Assembly: GCA_033063855.1 (NCBI GenBank)
Contig: CP093831.1
Coordinates: 28,706,001 to 28,770,000, forward strand
Direction: 5' to 3'
Source: Smittia aterrima
Lineage: Eukaryota; Arthropoda; Insecta; Diptera; Chironomidae
Length of the DNA: 64,000 nt
Under the pieces are notes generated by a model, which was given only the letters and a program-made list of their open reading frames with translations, made no database searches and had not been told where the DNA came from. The translations under genes and the position numbers were made by a program. This document shows, piece by piece, positions 35,249-47,300 of the stretch. The first letter of the stretch is position 1. Each line of letters opens with the position of its first letter.

Positions 35249-36014
35249 CTACAAACGACCGTATCTCATTTGGCTTGGTTTCTTCTCACCGAAGAAGGAT
35301 CTAAGCACGACAACTGTAGATATTGTGATGATGAGAACTGCAGCAGTTTCAATGATTGAGAACCAGAGAACCCGTTCATTTAAATCCTCTCCTCGTTTAC
35401 GTCCTTGTGCTTCACGTAGTCGATGATGAGTTTGATAGTCGAGAATGGCGTTAAGACTCTTGTGAATTTCTTGAGCAGTCAGCTCCATTTGCGTAAGAAC
35501 TGTTGCGTGCTCATCGACTCCCGGCAATGGATTCTGTTCATCAGTCAAACTAAAATCCATATAAATAAGCTTATGCGAGAACGTAGAGAACTCATTGCTG
35601 AAACAAGCAGCGTACACGCCTGAATCCTAAAATATTTTGTTTTTAGAAATTTTCATCATCGGATTAGAATATTTAGAAACTTACGGGCGCCGTGAATTGA
35701 TGAGAGTCAAACTGACTTTTTATTTGCCGATAGACGATCTCCTTTGTCGGAGACAACAGCTCAACATCAACATCGTATTGACCACCAGTAATTACCTAAA
35801 AAGCAATTGTCTCCTCGTCAGCAATATTTTCTTCTCGTTGGATTTTCAAGAATTTTACCTGATATTCTAGAATCGCGGTTTTGTTCTTGCCAATTTCCTG
35901 GTAAAAACATTCTTTGGAGTTGTCGGGAAGTTCGAACGTCAGCTCCACCGAATTAATAAATTCGATTAGTTGTAGGATTACACAGAAACTTGTTATTTTA
36001 GCTAGAAAATTCAT
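35249..36014 (-). CDS. p24/TMED family cargo receptor
   Basis: Exons 36014-35859, 35795-35685 and 35626-35249 give 214 residues. p24 proteins cycle between ER and Golgi in COPI/COPII vesicles and sort cargo such as GPI-anchored proteins. Seen: signal peptide (about 1-22), GOLD domain with the conserved Cys pair (ECFYQEI and YAACFSN), luminal coiled coil (HHRLREAQGRKRGEDLNERV), one membrane segment (WFSIIETAAVLIITISTVVV) and a short cytosolic tail RSFFGEKKPSQ with the FF and KK coat-binding signals. The tail and DLNERV stretch fit the gamma subfamily (TMED1/3/5/7), but I cannot choose the member. It is divergent from the next gene with 245 bp between. Confidence 0.88.
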
Positions 36015-36259
36015 TTTTCCGATTTTATTTTGATGAGTTGACGAGTTGAGTCAGCGATTTAAATTAAGTTAAGTCGGCGCTTTCTAAATAATTATTTTTG
36101 AGAAGCGTTGCCTTAAAAACCCAGCGCGGAAAGAAAATACGAAATACGAGTTAAAAATACGAAGGGAACGTTACCCAGCGCGGAAAATCGTTTGTTTATT
36201 TTGTTTCAATTTATATCCAAATTCTTGTTTATTATTCCGAATATTTCTGTGATTTTGCA
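36015..36259. promoter_or_regulatory. Short bidirectional promoter with a duplicated 13-bp element
   Basis: The 245 bp between two divergent start codons contains CCCAGCGCGGAAA twice, at 36120-36132 and 36174-36186, in the same orientation and 54 bp apart. It partly resembles an E2F site, but the match is not exact. Confidence 0.6.
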
Positions 36260-36979
36260 ATGACAAATGAAAACGTACAAAGTTGCGATGAAAAAGCAAT
36301 GCATCAGTTTATGAAACAAATCAAAACAACGATAAATGAAATTGGAGAATTCAATTCGAGTTTCATGGATTTCTTGAATCAACAAAAGAAGCAATCAAAG
36401 GAACTATGGAATTGGGTGACAAGATATAACATTCTTGATGCGTAAGATATAGTTTTCATTCACTATCAATAAACAACTCAATGAAATATTTTGTTTCAGT
36501 GGACCGCCTTGTGTTTATCCAATCGTTGAGAAAGAAGAAATACTTCAGGACTTGCTAATGAAGATTCAAGACAAAACTACGTTGATCCATAATTTACTGT
36601 AAGTTTAAAGAGCATAAAATATGTAATTATTTAACTCTATTTTTTTAATAGAAAAACAAAGAATGAAGAATTCATCAAACTCTCGAAGCTTCAAAAGGAT
36701 CTTGAAAAAAATTCTCTAGAAATTGAATGGAATACAACAAAAAATCCTGCAGCAAGAGGAACAATCCGTTACAGACCACCTTCCGAATATCTTGAGGAAA
36801 TCGCTGATATAGTTTTTCAATTCGATATAGTTTTTACTTGCATCTCTCAATACTTTGATGCAATTGAACTGAAAGAGACAAAGTCATACGAAAATCTAAT
36901 GAATTCCTTTGGCATTTCACAAGAATTAGTTGATTTCGTCAGAGAGTTTCTAATAAAGAATGTTATGCTGTTCTCGTGA
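36260..36979 (+). CDS. Unrecognised 202-residue helical protein
   Basis: Exons 36260-36441, 36500-36598 and 36652-36979 join in frame with good GT-AG sites, and an AATAAA signal follows near 36991. No signal peptide or membrane segment is seen. The protein is hydrophilic, Glu/Lys-rich and likely mostly helical, with short possible coiled-coil stretches in the middle (KLSKLQKDLEK). Other recognisable phrases are KELWNWVTRYNIL, GPPCVYPIVEKEEILQDLL and YRPPSEYLEEIADIVFQFD. I do not recognise the family. The general layout (helices, then a short proline segment and a helical end) is slightly reminiscent of CDK2-interacting protein CINP, but this is a guess. Confidence 0.8.
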
Positions 36980-37849
36980 TATAGAAGAAGAAATAAAGGT
37001 TTTTCTATGAAAACCAAACACCACCGCTCCATCATCCTACAAATCTACCTTTGACACTTTGGGGCCATGCGCAGATCCATTCATCGTGAAAACCTCCATC
37101 CTTTCAGTTTTCGTGTTGCCAAAAGAAATTTCCATCAAATAATATTTAATTTTTCTCATTTCTAACTTGTTGCAAATCGTTGAAAGTCATTTTGCAATCA
37201 TTTAAATTGTTTGCACAACGTTAGCGGTTGTTGTTAGTCGAGCACAAAGCACACGAATCCTGTTGTCATTTAGTGAACAAGATTTTTTTGTTTGGCGTGA
37301 TTGTGTTATGTAACGCTTTACATCGCGCGAAGAAATCAAATTATCTCACAAGCTCATCGGCTCATCAAACGATTGGAAAATATTCACAACAGCTCAAAAT
37401 TTTAACGTTTTGCAACGAAGGAAAAAAATTATCGATTTATTTGCTCCAACTGATTACAATCGTCAGACGAAAAAGGATAAAAAAGTTATGGATTAAAGTT
37501 TGGCAACAATCAAAGGTGATTACCGTTTATCTCACGATTCCACACATTGCACTCGATTCACATTTCCTTTTGATTATTTCACCGCTCGGCCAACTGTCGT
37601 TTGAAGTTGATGAGCCGTATCGACGTCGTATCGATTCAGCGGGAAATAATCAATGGGAAAGCAGCAATGTTAACTATTCACTTTGCACCATGTGTGAATA
37701 TCGTTTTACTTTTCTAATTATTGCACTCAATCAAATTATCAATGTCTGAAACACATTAGCACGTAATTTAGAGCAAATCACCAAATAAATTCGCACAATC
37801 GAAAGGCCACACAAAAGTTATCCCCCCAATTGAGTAGTTTTGAAGTAGA
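36980..37849. other. Upstream region of the SLC6 gene
   Basis: About 870 bp. It includes a 174-codon open stretch (37228-37749) that has no ATG until near its end, so it is more likely 5' UTR or chance than a gene. Confidence 0.5.
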
Positions 37850-40422
37850 ATGGCGAACACAGCTCATTTGTTCAGACGACAAAGCAGTAGAGATTTCGCA
37901 GTGAATGGCTCGCACCGCGACTATACAAAAACCCTCGATGAGCTCGAACTCAAGGTACAAACTCATAAACTTTCACATTCACTTTGCGCTTAGAGCATAC
38001 TATTGCACGTTTTCATTTTTAGCGGTTAAAAGAAAAACTAGTCAGAGCTGACAGTCTCGGTGGGCGAGGACCTCTCTATGGCGCAACAAATCAAGCCTTC
38101 ACGTCTGACGATGTGCTTACATCGCGCCATTACAAGCAGCCATCACTACTGGAAATTTTCGAAGAACCTGTTGTCAATGTTCCGCCTATGGACACAACAG
38201 CAGAGGACAATATCATTGCTGATGATGCACCAGGTGATGAAAGAGAGAGTTGGGATAGTAAAATGACATTCATTCTCGCGACGATTGGGTAAGTCATTGT
38301 CATACGTTCTGAGGATCATAAAAATTTAATGCGACATTTCAGTTATGCTGTTGGACTTGGAAATGTCTGGAGATTCCCTTACCTTGCACAAAAGAACGGC
38401 GGAGGAGCATTTCTCGTTCCATACTTTCTTATGCTGTTCCTTCAAGGCTTGCCTATCTTCTATCTCGAGTTAGCAATTGGTCAGCGTTTGAGAAAAGGAG
38501 CAATTGGTGTTTGGAACGAAGTTTCGCCATATCTTGGAGGAATTGGAATCTCATCTGCAATCGTTAGTTTCATCGTGGCGCTGTACTACAATACAATCAT
38601 CGCTTGGTGTCTTATCTATCTCTTGCATAGCTTCGAAAATCCATTACCTTGGGCAGAATGTCCCAAAAAATTCATCACAAGTAACATGACATTCTACTAC
38701 GAGCAAGAATGTGTTGTAAGTTTGAATTAATTTAAAAATGATTTCTTTCATTAAAAACAATTTATTTTCTAGGTATCATCGCCGACTCAGTATTATTGGT
38801 ATCGATCGACATTGGCAGCATCAACGAACGTTAACGAACCCGACGAATTCAATTTTCCCATTGGAATGGCACTGGTAGTAGCATGGACGTTGATTTATCT
38901 TTGCATGGTTCAAGGCATCACTGAGAGTAGCAAAGTCGTTTATGTCACCGCGATTTTCCCTTATGTCGTACTTATCATCTTTTTCGTTCGAGGAGTTACA
39001 CTCAAAGGAGCCACTGATGGCATAGCTCATTTGTTCACTCCACGATGGGAGATACTAGCGGATCCTGTTGTATGGCTCGAAGCGGGAACACAAGTTTTCT
39101 TTTCTCTGGGTAAATTGATTTTTCCATTTCATAGAAAAATTTTATTAAATATTTTCTTCAATCAGGTCTCGCATTCGGTGGACTTATAGCGTTCAGCTCC
39201 TACAATCCAGCCAACAATAACTGCTTTCGTGACGCGTTACTTGTCTCGTTTACAAATTGTGGAACGTCAATGTATGAATCAGTCAATGACTCATGAATTT
39301 TTTTTAAAGGAAATTTCCTTTTTTTTACGCATAGGTTTGCCGGTGTTGTCGTATTTTCAATAATAGGATTCAAAGCAACAGCTACTTATGAAGCATGTCT
39401 AGAAAACAACAACAAAACTCGATTAAGCAATCCATTTGCGGAACTAAGCAAATGCAGTTTACAAGACGAATTATCCAACAGCGCGTCTGGAACGGGTCTC
39501 GCATTTATTATCTTCACGGAAGCTATCAATCAGTTTCCTGGAGCTCAAATATGGGCGGTTTTGTTCTTCCTGATGCTGTTCACGCTTGGAATTGATTCTC
39601 AGTTTGGAACACTTGAAGGAGTCATTACGTCACTCGTTGATATGAAGCTCCTTCCCAGTCTAACGAAACAGAAAATCACTTTGGTAAGTTTAATGAATCG
39701 TTGTCGTTAGAATTTTTAATTAAACTTTTCTCATCAGATGCTTTGCGTATCGTGTGGAGTTTTGTCGCTTATATTTGCAAACGGCGCAGGAAGTTACATT
39801 TTTCAATTAATGGACAGTTTTGCCGGCAATTACACTTTGCTAATCATCGCCTTCTTTGAGGTAAGAAACTTTTCAACGTATTTAAGAATTTAAAATTAAA
39901 TTGAGCTTTTTGAACTTTCAGTGTATTTCTGTTAGTTACGTTTATGGTTTGAGGAGGTTTGCCGATGACATCGAACTAATGACCGGAAGTCGACCACACA
40001 CATACTGGTTGCTTTGCTGGAAGTACATCAGTCCACTATGCATGCTCTCAATTCTCTTCGCGTCATTCTGGAATTTAATTTACAACGGATCAAAGTATCC
40101 AGCTTGGGTGGCCGAGTTGGGACATACCGAGAATCAAGACTGGCCACATTGGTGTATATTCTGTGCAGTGTTGCTGATCGGCGTCTCTGTGTTGTGGATC
40201 CCCGGAGTTGCTCTCTGTCGCTTGCTCGGAATTGTCATTGTCGAAGATTCAGACCCATCCTACTTCCCAACAAATGAACTACGCGACGTTAATGGAATTG
40301 TACCACATGAGCCGACCGAATTCGAGCAAATGGTATTTGGATTCAGACCTGATGGATCTGAAGGAATGTGCTGTCCCACATACATTACGAAAAAGCCTGA
40401 AGAAGTCCACGGTGAAGAATAA
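37850..40422 (+). CDS. SLC6 sodium-coupled neurotransmitter/amino-acid transporter (SLC6A15/17-like)
   Basis: Eight exons, 37850-37954, 38023-38288, 38343-38715, 38773-39109, 39166-39271, 39335-39683, 39738-39860 and 39922-40422, give 719 residues. This is close to SLC6A15/17 (about 730) and longer than typical monoamine transporters. The family symports sodium with neutral amino acids or transmitters across the plasma membrane. A cytosolic N-terminus of about 120 residues precedes membrane segment 1, which has the hallmark GYAVGLGNVWRFPYL. Other blocks are NGGGAFLVPY, QVFFSLGLAFGGLIAFSSYN (TM6 unwound region), LDSQFG-like GIDSQFGTLEG (TM8), and YVYGLRRFADDIELMTG. The loop segment SPTQYYWYRSTL after TM3 resembles the EYFWYR of the SLC6A15/17 branch. 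AATAAA overlaps the stop codon at 40419. Confidence 0.9.
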
Positions 40423-41373
40423 ATCATATCAATTCAAAGAACAGGAAGAATTCTGACGACATTCCATATCTGATTTTAATCGTTATTACTTAATGGCAAT
40501 TAATCCCTGTTTGCGTTCTAAGTACGTTCACTGAATAGTTCATAATCGTCTCAGCATGAAAGTATTTCAGTTTGTCCGATTTAAGGTGCAACTTTTATTG
40601 AAAATTGTTAATGTGATAACGATTCTTGCTGGTTGTTCAATTGCTGTCCACGTCTTAGTTGAGTTTTCTTTATGGAGAGTTTTCTTGCTGAACTTAACGA
40701 AAAAATTATTGACGCCTAAGCAGTTTAATTTGATCTCATGAAAACTAAATTTTCTTCAATTAAATTGCACAAAGCAGATCTATCAACGCTTATTAGATGT
40801 TCAAAAATAAAGACTTTCTCGCGATAATACTTACTAATCATTCATCTCAATGGAATTTAAAGACGGCCAGTTAAGAAATTCATTTTACCCTCATGAACTT
40901 TTTCTTTGAATTCCCATAACGACTGAGATAACAGAAAGAAAAAAAATGATTGAGTAAAAGCGAATGTTGACAATAATTGAATTCTTGGAATTCAAAACAC
41001 TAAAGTCCTGATAAATTAAAGCAAGTAAAACAGACAATATTTCTGTAAATAGGTGCAAACTAAGTAATCTCCAAAGTAAATCATGTTCCGCAGAGAACAT
41101 CTTATGCGCCTGAGTCCAGATCGAGGGCCGGCACCTTTTACTTATACGTTGTTGTTGTTGTGATTAATATTATAGCGAGAGTTCAGTCCGATTTATTAAG
41201 GAAGAGGCTGAAACTGATAACATGAGACAAATAACAAGAAAATGCATTTGAAAAGTATTTATTGTAGTTTATCAACGCCGAATGCGAGCGGAGTGAATAA
41301 GAGTTGAAGTATATATACATACACAAATAAAAAATCTACAAATCTAAGGCCCATCGAATTCGAATTCTAGATG
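40423..41373. other. Intergenic region between SLC6 and TRIT1
   Basis: About 950 bp. It contains two short ORFs with ATG starts and hydrophobic products facing each other: 40556-40741 (+, 61 residues) and 40891-41100 (-, 69 residues). The minus one has a TATA-like TATAAG about 45 bp upstream (plus 41141-41146). Neither is assigned. Confidence 0.35.
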
Positions 41374-44300
41374 TTAACAATTTTTAGTGTTTTCAATCAG
41401 ACTTTCTTTTCTTTCTCTCCTATGCTTCGCTGTCAATGCTTTTTTATGACGATTTGACGTTTGATGGAGATGCCATTGATATTCGCCGATGAATGTTCGA
41501 TTGCAGATTTCGCAGTGGTTCGACGTTTCTTCGTCGTATCCTTCATTAAGTTTTTTAAGTTTATCCATCGGCTTGAGCGTAATTTCTTCGTCGTTGATAT
41601 ATTCGTTTACAGTTGTTTCTGCTGGTTGACGAACTAATTCAGTCCAACGACTCACGTCGCTTGTATCAAGAGGATAAATTGGAAACACTTCTCTCACTTC
41701 GCTTCCCAGGAGTCGGTTTCTTATCCATTTTAATTGTTTTCGCGAGTAACGTTTTGTAACGAGCTTCAGTTCATTAAGACAGCCGATCAATACTTTCCAT
41801 CCTTCAGGCTCTGGCGTGAGTTCAGGTGCATCCACGAAATGATTTATTAACGTATCGTGTGACTTATCGAAAGTTTCCAGGTAAGGTATAAACTCTTTGA
41901 ATCCGATCGTTTGTAAAACTCCTTCCTCGTAATCAGCGCTGCTGTTTAAAAATAAATAAGAAATATTCAACGTTAAATTGCTGTTTGGATTGATTGACGC
42001 GCGGATTTCGTGAAGCAAACACCGTTAAGAATGAATGCAAAGCCATTATGCGATTATTGCGATAATGGCTTCGAGCACCTTTATGCGACCTTCCAAGAAA
42101 AGTTGAATAAAGTTTTTTCAATTCGAAAGGTAAACAGGATGGTTGACTAACATCTATATCAGTTAGTCCAGTAAAATTGAATTGCGAAATAACCGAAAGA
42201 GAGATAAAAAGTGCAAAGTTGGCTGATTCATACCGCCAAATATTTACGCCTAAAATACAAGTTGCTTCCGAACTGCGCAACAAGTCCATTAAACGTTGCC
42301 AAAAAAAAAATAGAGAGAAAAAAATATTTACGTTTCAGAGACGAATTCATTGTAGAAGCTTCTTATTTCTGCTAGGAGTCCATCCTTGACCATTGAGTTT
42401 ACTCTTGCATCAAGACGATTATTCAGCGTTTCCTTGAAGAACAATGAGAAAAAATTATTTATATCTTTGATCAAATGATGAAAACTTCAGCTCTTATTTC
42501 AACTAATGCCGTTATCAAGCAAAAAAGCTCTCGACCCACAATCTTATCAGCTTCAACCTACATTTTTCCAACAAATCATTCAATTAATGTCGCGCGATTT
42601 TTCCTAAAAAAAATTATATCAAAGCTTCGAGGCCATCGTGCAAAATATTTCCCGCCAACTGACGCCAAAATATTTCGTGCCTTTTTGTCGTCGTCTTGTG
42701 ATTAATGTGATGGCGACGCCGAACAACTTAGTTACCACTTCAATTATTGATAAGAGATTTTTTTTTGGAGAAATCAACGTAGTTCTTATCGAATGGTTTC
42801 AATTTTTCAGTTAAAACCAGAAACGCTAGCTCAATGGGGAATTCACACCTAAATTTTATTTTATTTCATTTCTTATCAGCTCTTCAACTTTACGTTATCA
42901 GCAAGAGGTTTACTCTTCCTTTTTATTCCTCTTTAAAATGAGCCAGCCAGAGAAGTTTATTTAACATCGTTTATTTACATTCATCACGTTTAGAAATCCC
43001 CAACTGATTACATCAGAGTTGAGAAGGCTTTAGCAAAGAAACACAAAGAGTCGGATCAGTTTGTTGTGGGAAAATAAAGTCGCTCGCTAGCCACTCGCAT
43101 ATGTTTCATTCACTCAGTAAATTCAAAAGATTTGCATGAAGAACAAGGGAAGACGTATAAAAGACTTCGAATTTCGTTTAGGGCGAAGACGCGTCGAGCA
43201 ACAGCAAACAATAAGAAAGAGTTTTTGTAAGACAACAAGTTCATTTTCTTGACACGAATTGCATTGGCTTCCCTCAAAGGTTCGATGAGCTCTTGTGAAA
43301 TTTAAGAACCACCGACTTATCTTAAGCTTCTTTGTTCAATCGCGACACATTTGGTTAAGTAGGTCAGTGATTGCCAAAAAAAGAAAACATAAAAAAACTT
43401 CTTGATATAGGAAACAAAAAACTTTGAAATTAAGAATAAGAAAAAATGTTTCAAGGGTTTTGGGTAATTAAGGTTTTTTTGTGACATTTTTAAAGTTCGA
43501 TTGAATCTTCGTCTTCTCAAGTGCGATCATTTTTTTTTCAATTTAGTTTGATTTATAAGAAATTAATAATTTCAATTTATGTACGTGGTCTTATCAATAA
43601 TAAATTTAATAAAATGCTTCGTTCAAAATGTTGCTGCGAGATAAGACCAATAAACACATAGCAACTAGGTACAAACATTTTCAAAAAAAAAAATACGAGA
43701 CAAGGTTTTTGATCGAGCGGTGTTTCTAATGGCTCGTGCTGTCACACGTCCTCCGAATGCTTTGTTTATAAATATTTGGAATTTAAAAAACGTTTTATTG
43801 CCGCTTCGATTGAAAGATTTGAATCTCTGTTAAACTACATGATAATGAACATGTCTAACAACTTGTGATAAGACTTTTATTGCTGCGTTCTTCTTGTTGC
43901 TAAACGCGAAGAACTTCATTCGTAACACGAACTTCTATCGACTTCATTCGGCTTTGATTAGGGTAATCATGGATGTTTGACTGAATAAAGTAAACTTGAA
44001 TTTAGTTTGAAAAAGGAAGGAGGTCTACTTATTGAAAGAAAAGGGTAATCACCCTATTAATGATTCACGACGTGAGTGGTTAATGATTACATCTACAAAC
44101 TCGTCAAATCCTAATAAAGCACCTGACCCAAAAAATCTGCTCACTGTTCATTCGTCGTCACTAGGGAAGGTAATTTAGCCTTCCGTTTAACAACCCAAAT
44201 CTACTGATAACCCGGCTTTCGTTTAATTTCTTCGCATTCTTCATTTAGTGTGAAGCAGGAAAAAAAAGTTTAAACATCGGAGGCACTTAAGTCAACTTTT

Positions 44301-47300
44301 TAATTGATAAGAAAACTTTCTTATCAGAAAGGTTCTCTACGCGAGAATTTCATTTGGTGGAGTTTCTTTTGGATGAAAATTACCACATCAACTTAGTGAG
44401 ACTTCTAGCAAGAATTAACGAGCAAAGAGATTACAATAATGTTGTTAAATAGTTAAACAAACATTTCAACTTTTTTTTTTCATTTCGTGATTTTGATTTA
44501 TGAATGTGCAAACGAAAACTGATATTACCGCTCGTATTTTTTTTTATTATGTAACTTCCTGTGCACATTGAGTTTCGTCAGTTACGCAAGAAAAATTGAT
44601 TATCAAGAATGTCGCCGATTATGATGAGCTAAAGTAGCTGTCGCATATTCGATGTGGTCAAAGCTTTTCAAAGCAATAAAGTCTCAATGTTTATTCGCTC
44701 TCGCTGATAATAAATAAATACGAGCGGTTCGCATTTATTCGATCAGAAACGCTCGTGTTGTTGTACGATTAGGTTAAGTACATCATCACTTGTTTAGATT
44801 TTCACTTGTCAGCTTCGTGATGATTCGATGGACACGTTAATAAACTAAACTTTCTGTACTCTATTTGTCATTGTTGTTATTATTCTCTTATCAGGCGCCA
44901 ATGAATGAATGGAATCATAAAAAAATAAACTTCTTGAAAGAAGAAGCTGAATGAAAATGTAAAGTGAAATCTCGCGCGTCGTGATTCAAACAAACCTCGA
45001 ACTACGGTTTGAGCTAAGCGATAACGACAGGTCGTTTATTGCATGGAACGTCTTTCGCAATCAAATACTTGGTATAACGGCTATCTGTAAATTTCGTTTT
45101 TTTGCAACTGTGTCGTGAGCTTGCCGGCACATGAGATTTAATAACTGGTAATATTTTATGTAAGGTTTCATCATTTGTAATCCGAATGAGACGCGACGAC
45201 ATAACTTCTATGGGTTGATGGCGTCTTTCAGCCAGACACTCATCCATTTTATTGCATTTAAATGCGCGAAATTGCATGCATTGCACTGTGAGCCAACGAG
45301 TAAGAGAAACAAATACGTTTTTTCGCTTATAAATAGACATGAAAAGGAGTCGGGTATCTAATTCAGGGAAGGGTTTCCTCTTTTGTTTCGATTTCGCCGT
45401 GAGATTCTGCCCGGAAGCCATGAAGAGATTCGAACAAAGCTATGATTTAGAACTCACTTGTTCGCACTGCAGCCAGAAGATAATTACATTCTCGTAACGC
45501 CTCGGTCCACCTGCAAAATCAGAAATCGTTCTCTTTTTTACAAATCGTTCAAAACTTCAACAGAAATTATTTACGAACCTAAATTGGAAGCGCCTGTTTG
45601 ACGTGTAGGTTTCAGGTGCCACAGTGATAGACAGCGCAAAGAAAAAGCATACAATTAGTCTCATCATCCTTCGACAAAAGTCAAAAGGAAATCATTGATC
45701 TGCTTTCGGATCATTACCAATTTCTTGCCTCACCAGAGGAAAAAGAGGTTGATTAATGATTCGAAAATGTGCAAAGTGCGGAAACTCGAGTAATTTCACT
45801 TGACTACCTGGCAACTGTCTCTGTTCTCCAATTATCTCACTCAAACGTTTGCCGTGATCCTTAAAGACCTCCAGTGCTCTGAAAAATTTGAAAATTAAGA
45901 ATTAGCGTCTTTTAGTTTAACATTTTTTTGCATTCGCAGCCGGCCGTCATTATAATAAATGTCGGCATGTCATTGCACGCTCTAACAAAGAAGACAACCA
46001 TCGGAAGACAACCATTTCAGGTCTCATTTCACTTTTTTTCAAGCCGCTTGTTTATGGGATTGCAATGATAATGATTTAATTATAAGGTCAGCCACTCAAA
46101 ACGCGTTGTCGTAAAACATTATTGAATAATATTTCTATGTTTAGGTTTTTGGTTCGCCGGTTTCGTGATTCATTCTATCGCAATACTAAACACACGATTG
46201 GTAATCAAAAACGGACGAAGTGGAATAAATTAATTTTCGCTTTTTTTTTCGTCGTGCCTAATGAGATTTCGAGGAAGAACACATTACTTTACTTATCAAT
46301 AAAGCGATATTTATTTCTCGGTCACGAAATGCAAAAGTGGACGCCTGAAATTTCAATGAGCTCGCGAGAAAAAAGAAAACTTTATCAGTTTGCAGTTGAC
46401 GCAAGAAGATTGAATTATTTAATGACTTTTTCGTGACGACTTCAATTTTTGGCTTCTTTATGAGTTTAAGGCCAAATGCTCGATGAGCGCTGTCAATGGC
46501 CCAGACAAGCCGAGCATAACTCACGATAAGAATACAAAGTAAGGAACTGATTTCCTGAGCACCAACTTGGTAACACAACTTGAACGCGTTGCGAATAAAA
46601 AAATAAAACAAAAAACTCCCCCGTTCGAAAAAACATTTTTTTTTCTGCTGCTTCTGCCAAAAAGTTTTCTCTTTTCCACCTTAATTTTAGAGGAATAAAT
46701 TGTGTGTTGAGGGAAGCTCGTCGGGTAATAATGTTCTGTGGCGAATAATAAAATGTCCTGGTCATTGCCATTGCTCGTCAGACAGCGCAGTGAAACTAGC
46801 GAAAGCGAACATAAATCGATGATTTCCTCCTCGAAGCCTTCAAAAAGTTGAGCCCTTTCGAATTTAAGCTTCAAACATTTGAATTTAGTAACTCAACTCT
46901 CAACTCATCATAAAGTTGATGCGATTGGAAAGTTTATTTCTAAACCTTTCAAACAATTCTCAGAAAACATGTCGTTTAAATATCCGTCATCATCATGAGC
47001 ACCATAGCAATATCTAATTAAATTTTCGGTCCCTCGAGCTCAAGTTAAAAAGTTGTCGGCTCAAGCGAGCAGATAAAAAACCTCAACGGATTCATGAAAA
47101 ACAACCCAAACATGACTTGTTCTTGATTGTGTTATATTCGTCTGATTTTTTTTTTGCGGTTGCCGAGTCGAGAAGAAATGAAGAATTTAAATTCATTGCA
47201 CATTCATGGCTTTCAGAATTATGACTCGTTGATGGTTCCCAAGAACATTCCAACTTGGAGAATTTTGTGACTTTTTTTATTTGCTTTTTGGGAGTTTCCT

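Noticed and set aside
41933..42289. 118-codon minus ORF between two TRIT1 exons.
   Set aside because: It lies in an intron: the flanking exons join in phase across it, and its product matches nothing in TRIT1.
45014..45421. 135-codon minus ORF in a TRIT1 intron.
   Set aside because: No family signature, and it does not join in frame to the TRIT1 exon that would be needed. Probably chance.
45458..45669. A signal-peptide-like minus ORF (MMRLIVCFFFALSITVAP) that could splice to WTEALRECNYLLAAVRT, resembling a C-type lectin.
   Set aside because: The exon 45510-45458 reads in the other frame as GGPRRYENVIIFWLQCEQ, which fits TRIT1 and joins in phase with exons on both sides. The lectin reading leads to stops and uses a weak donor.
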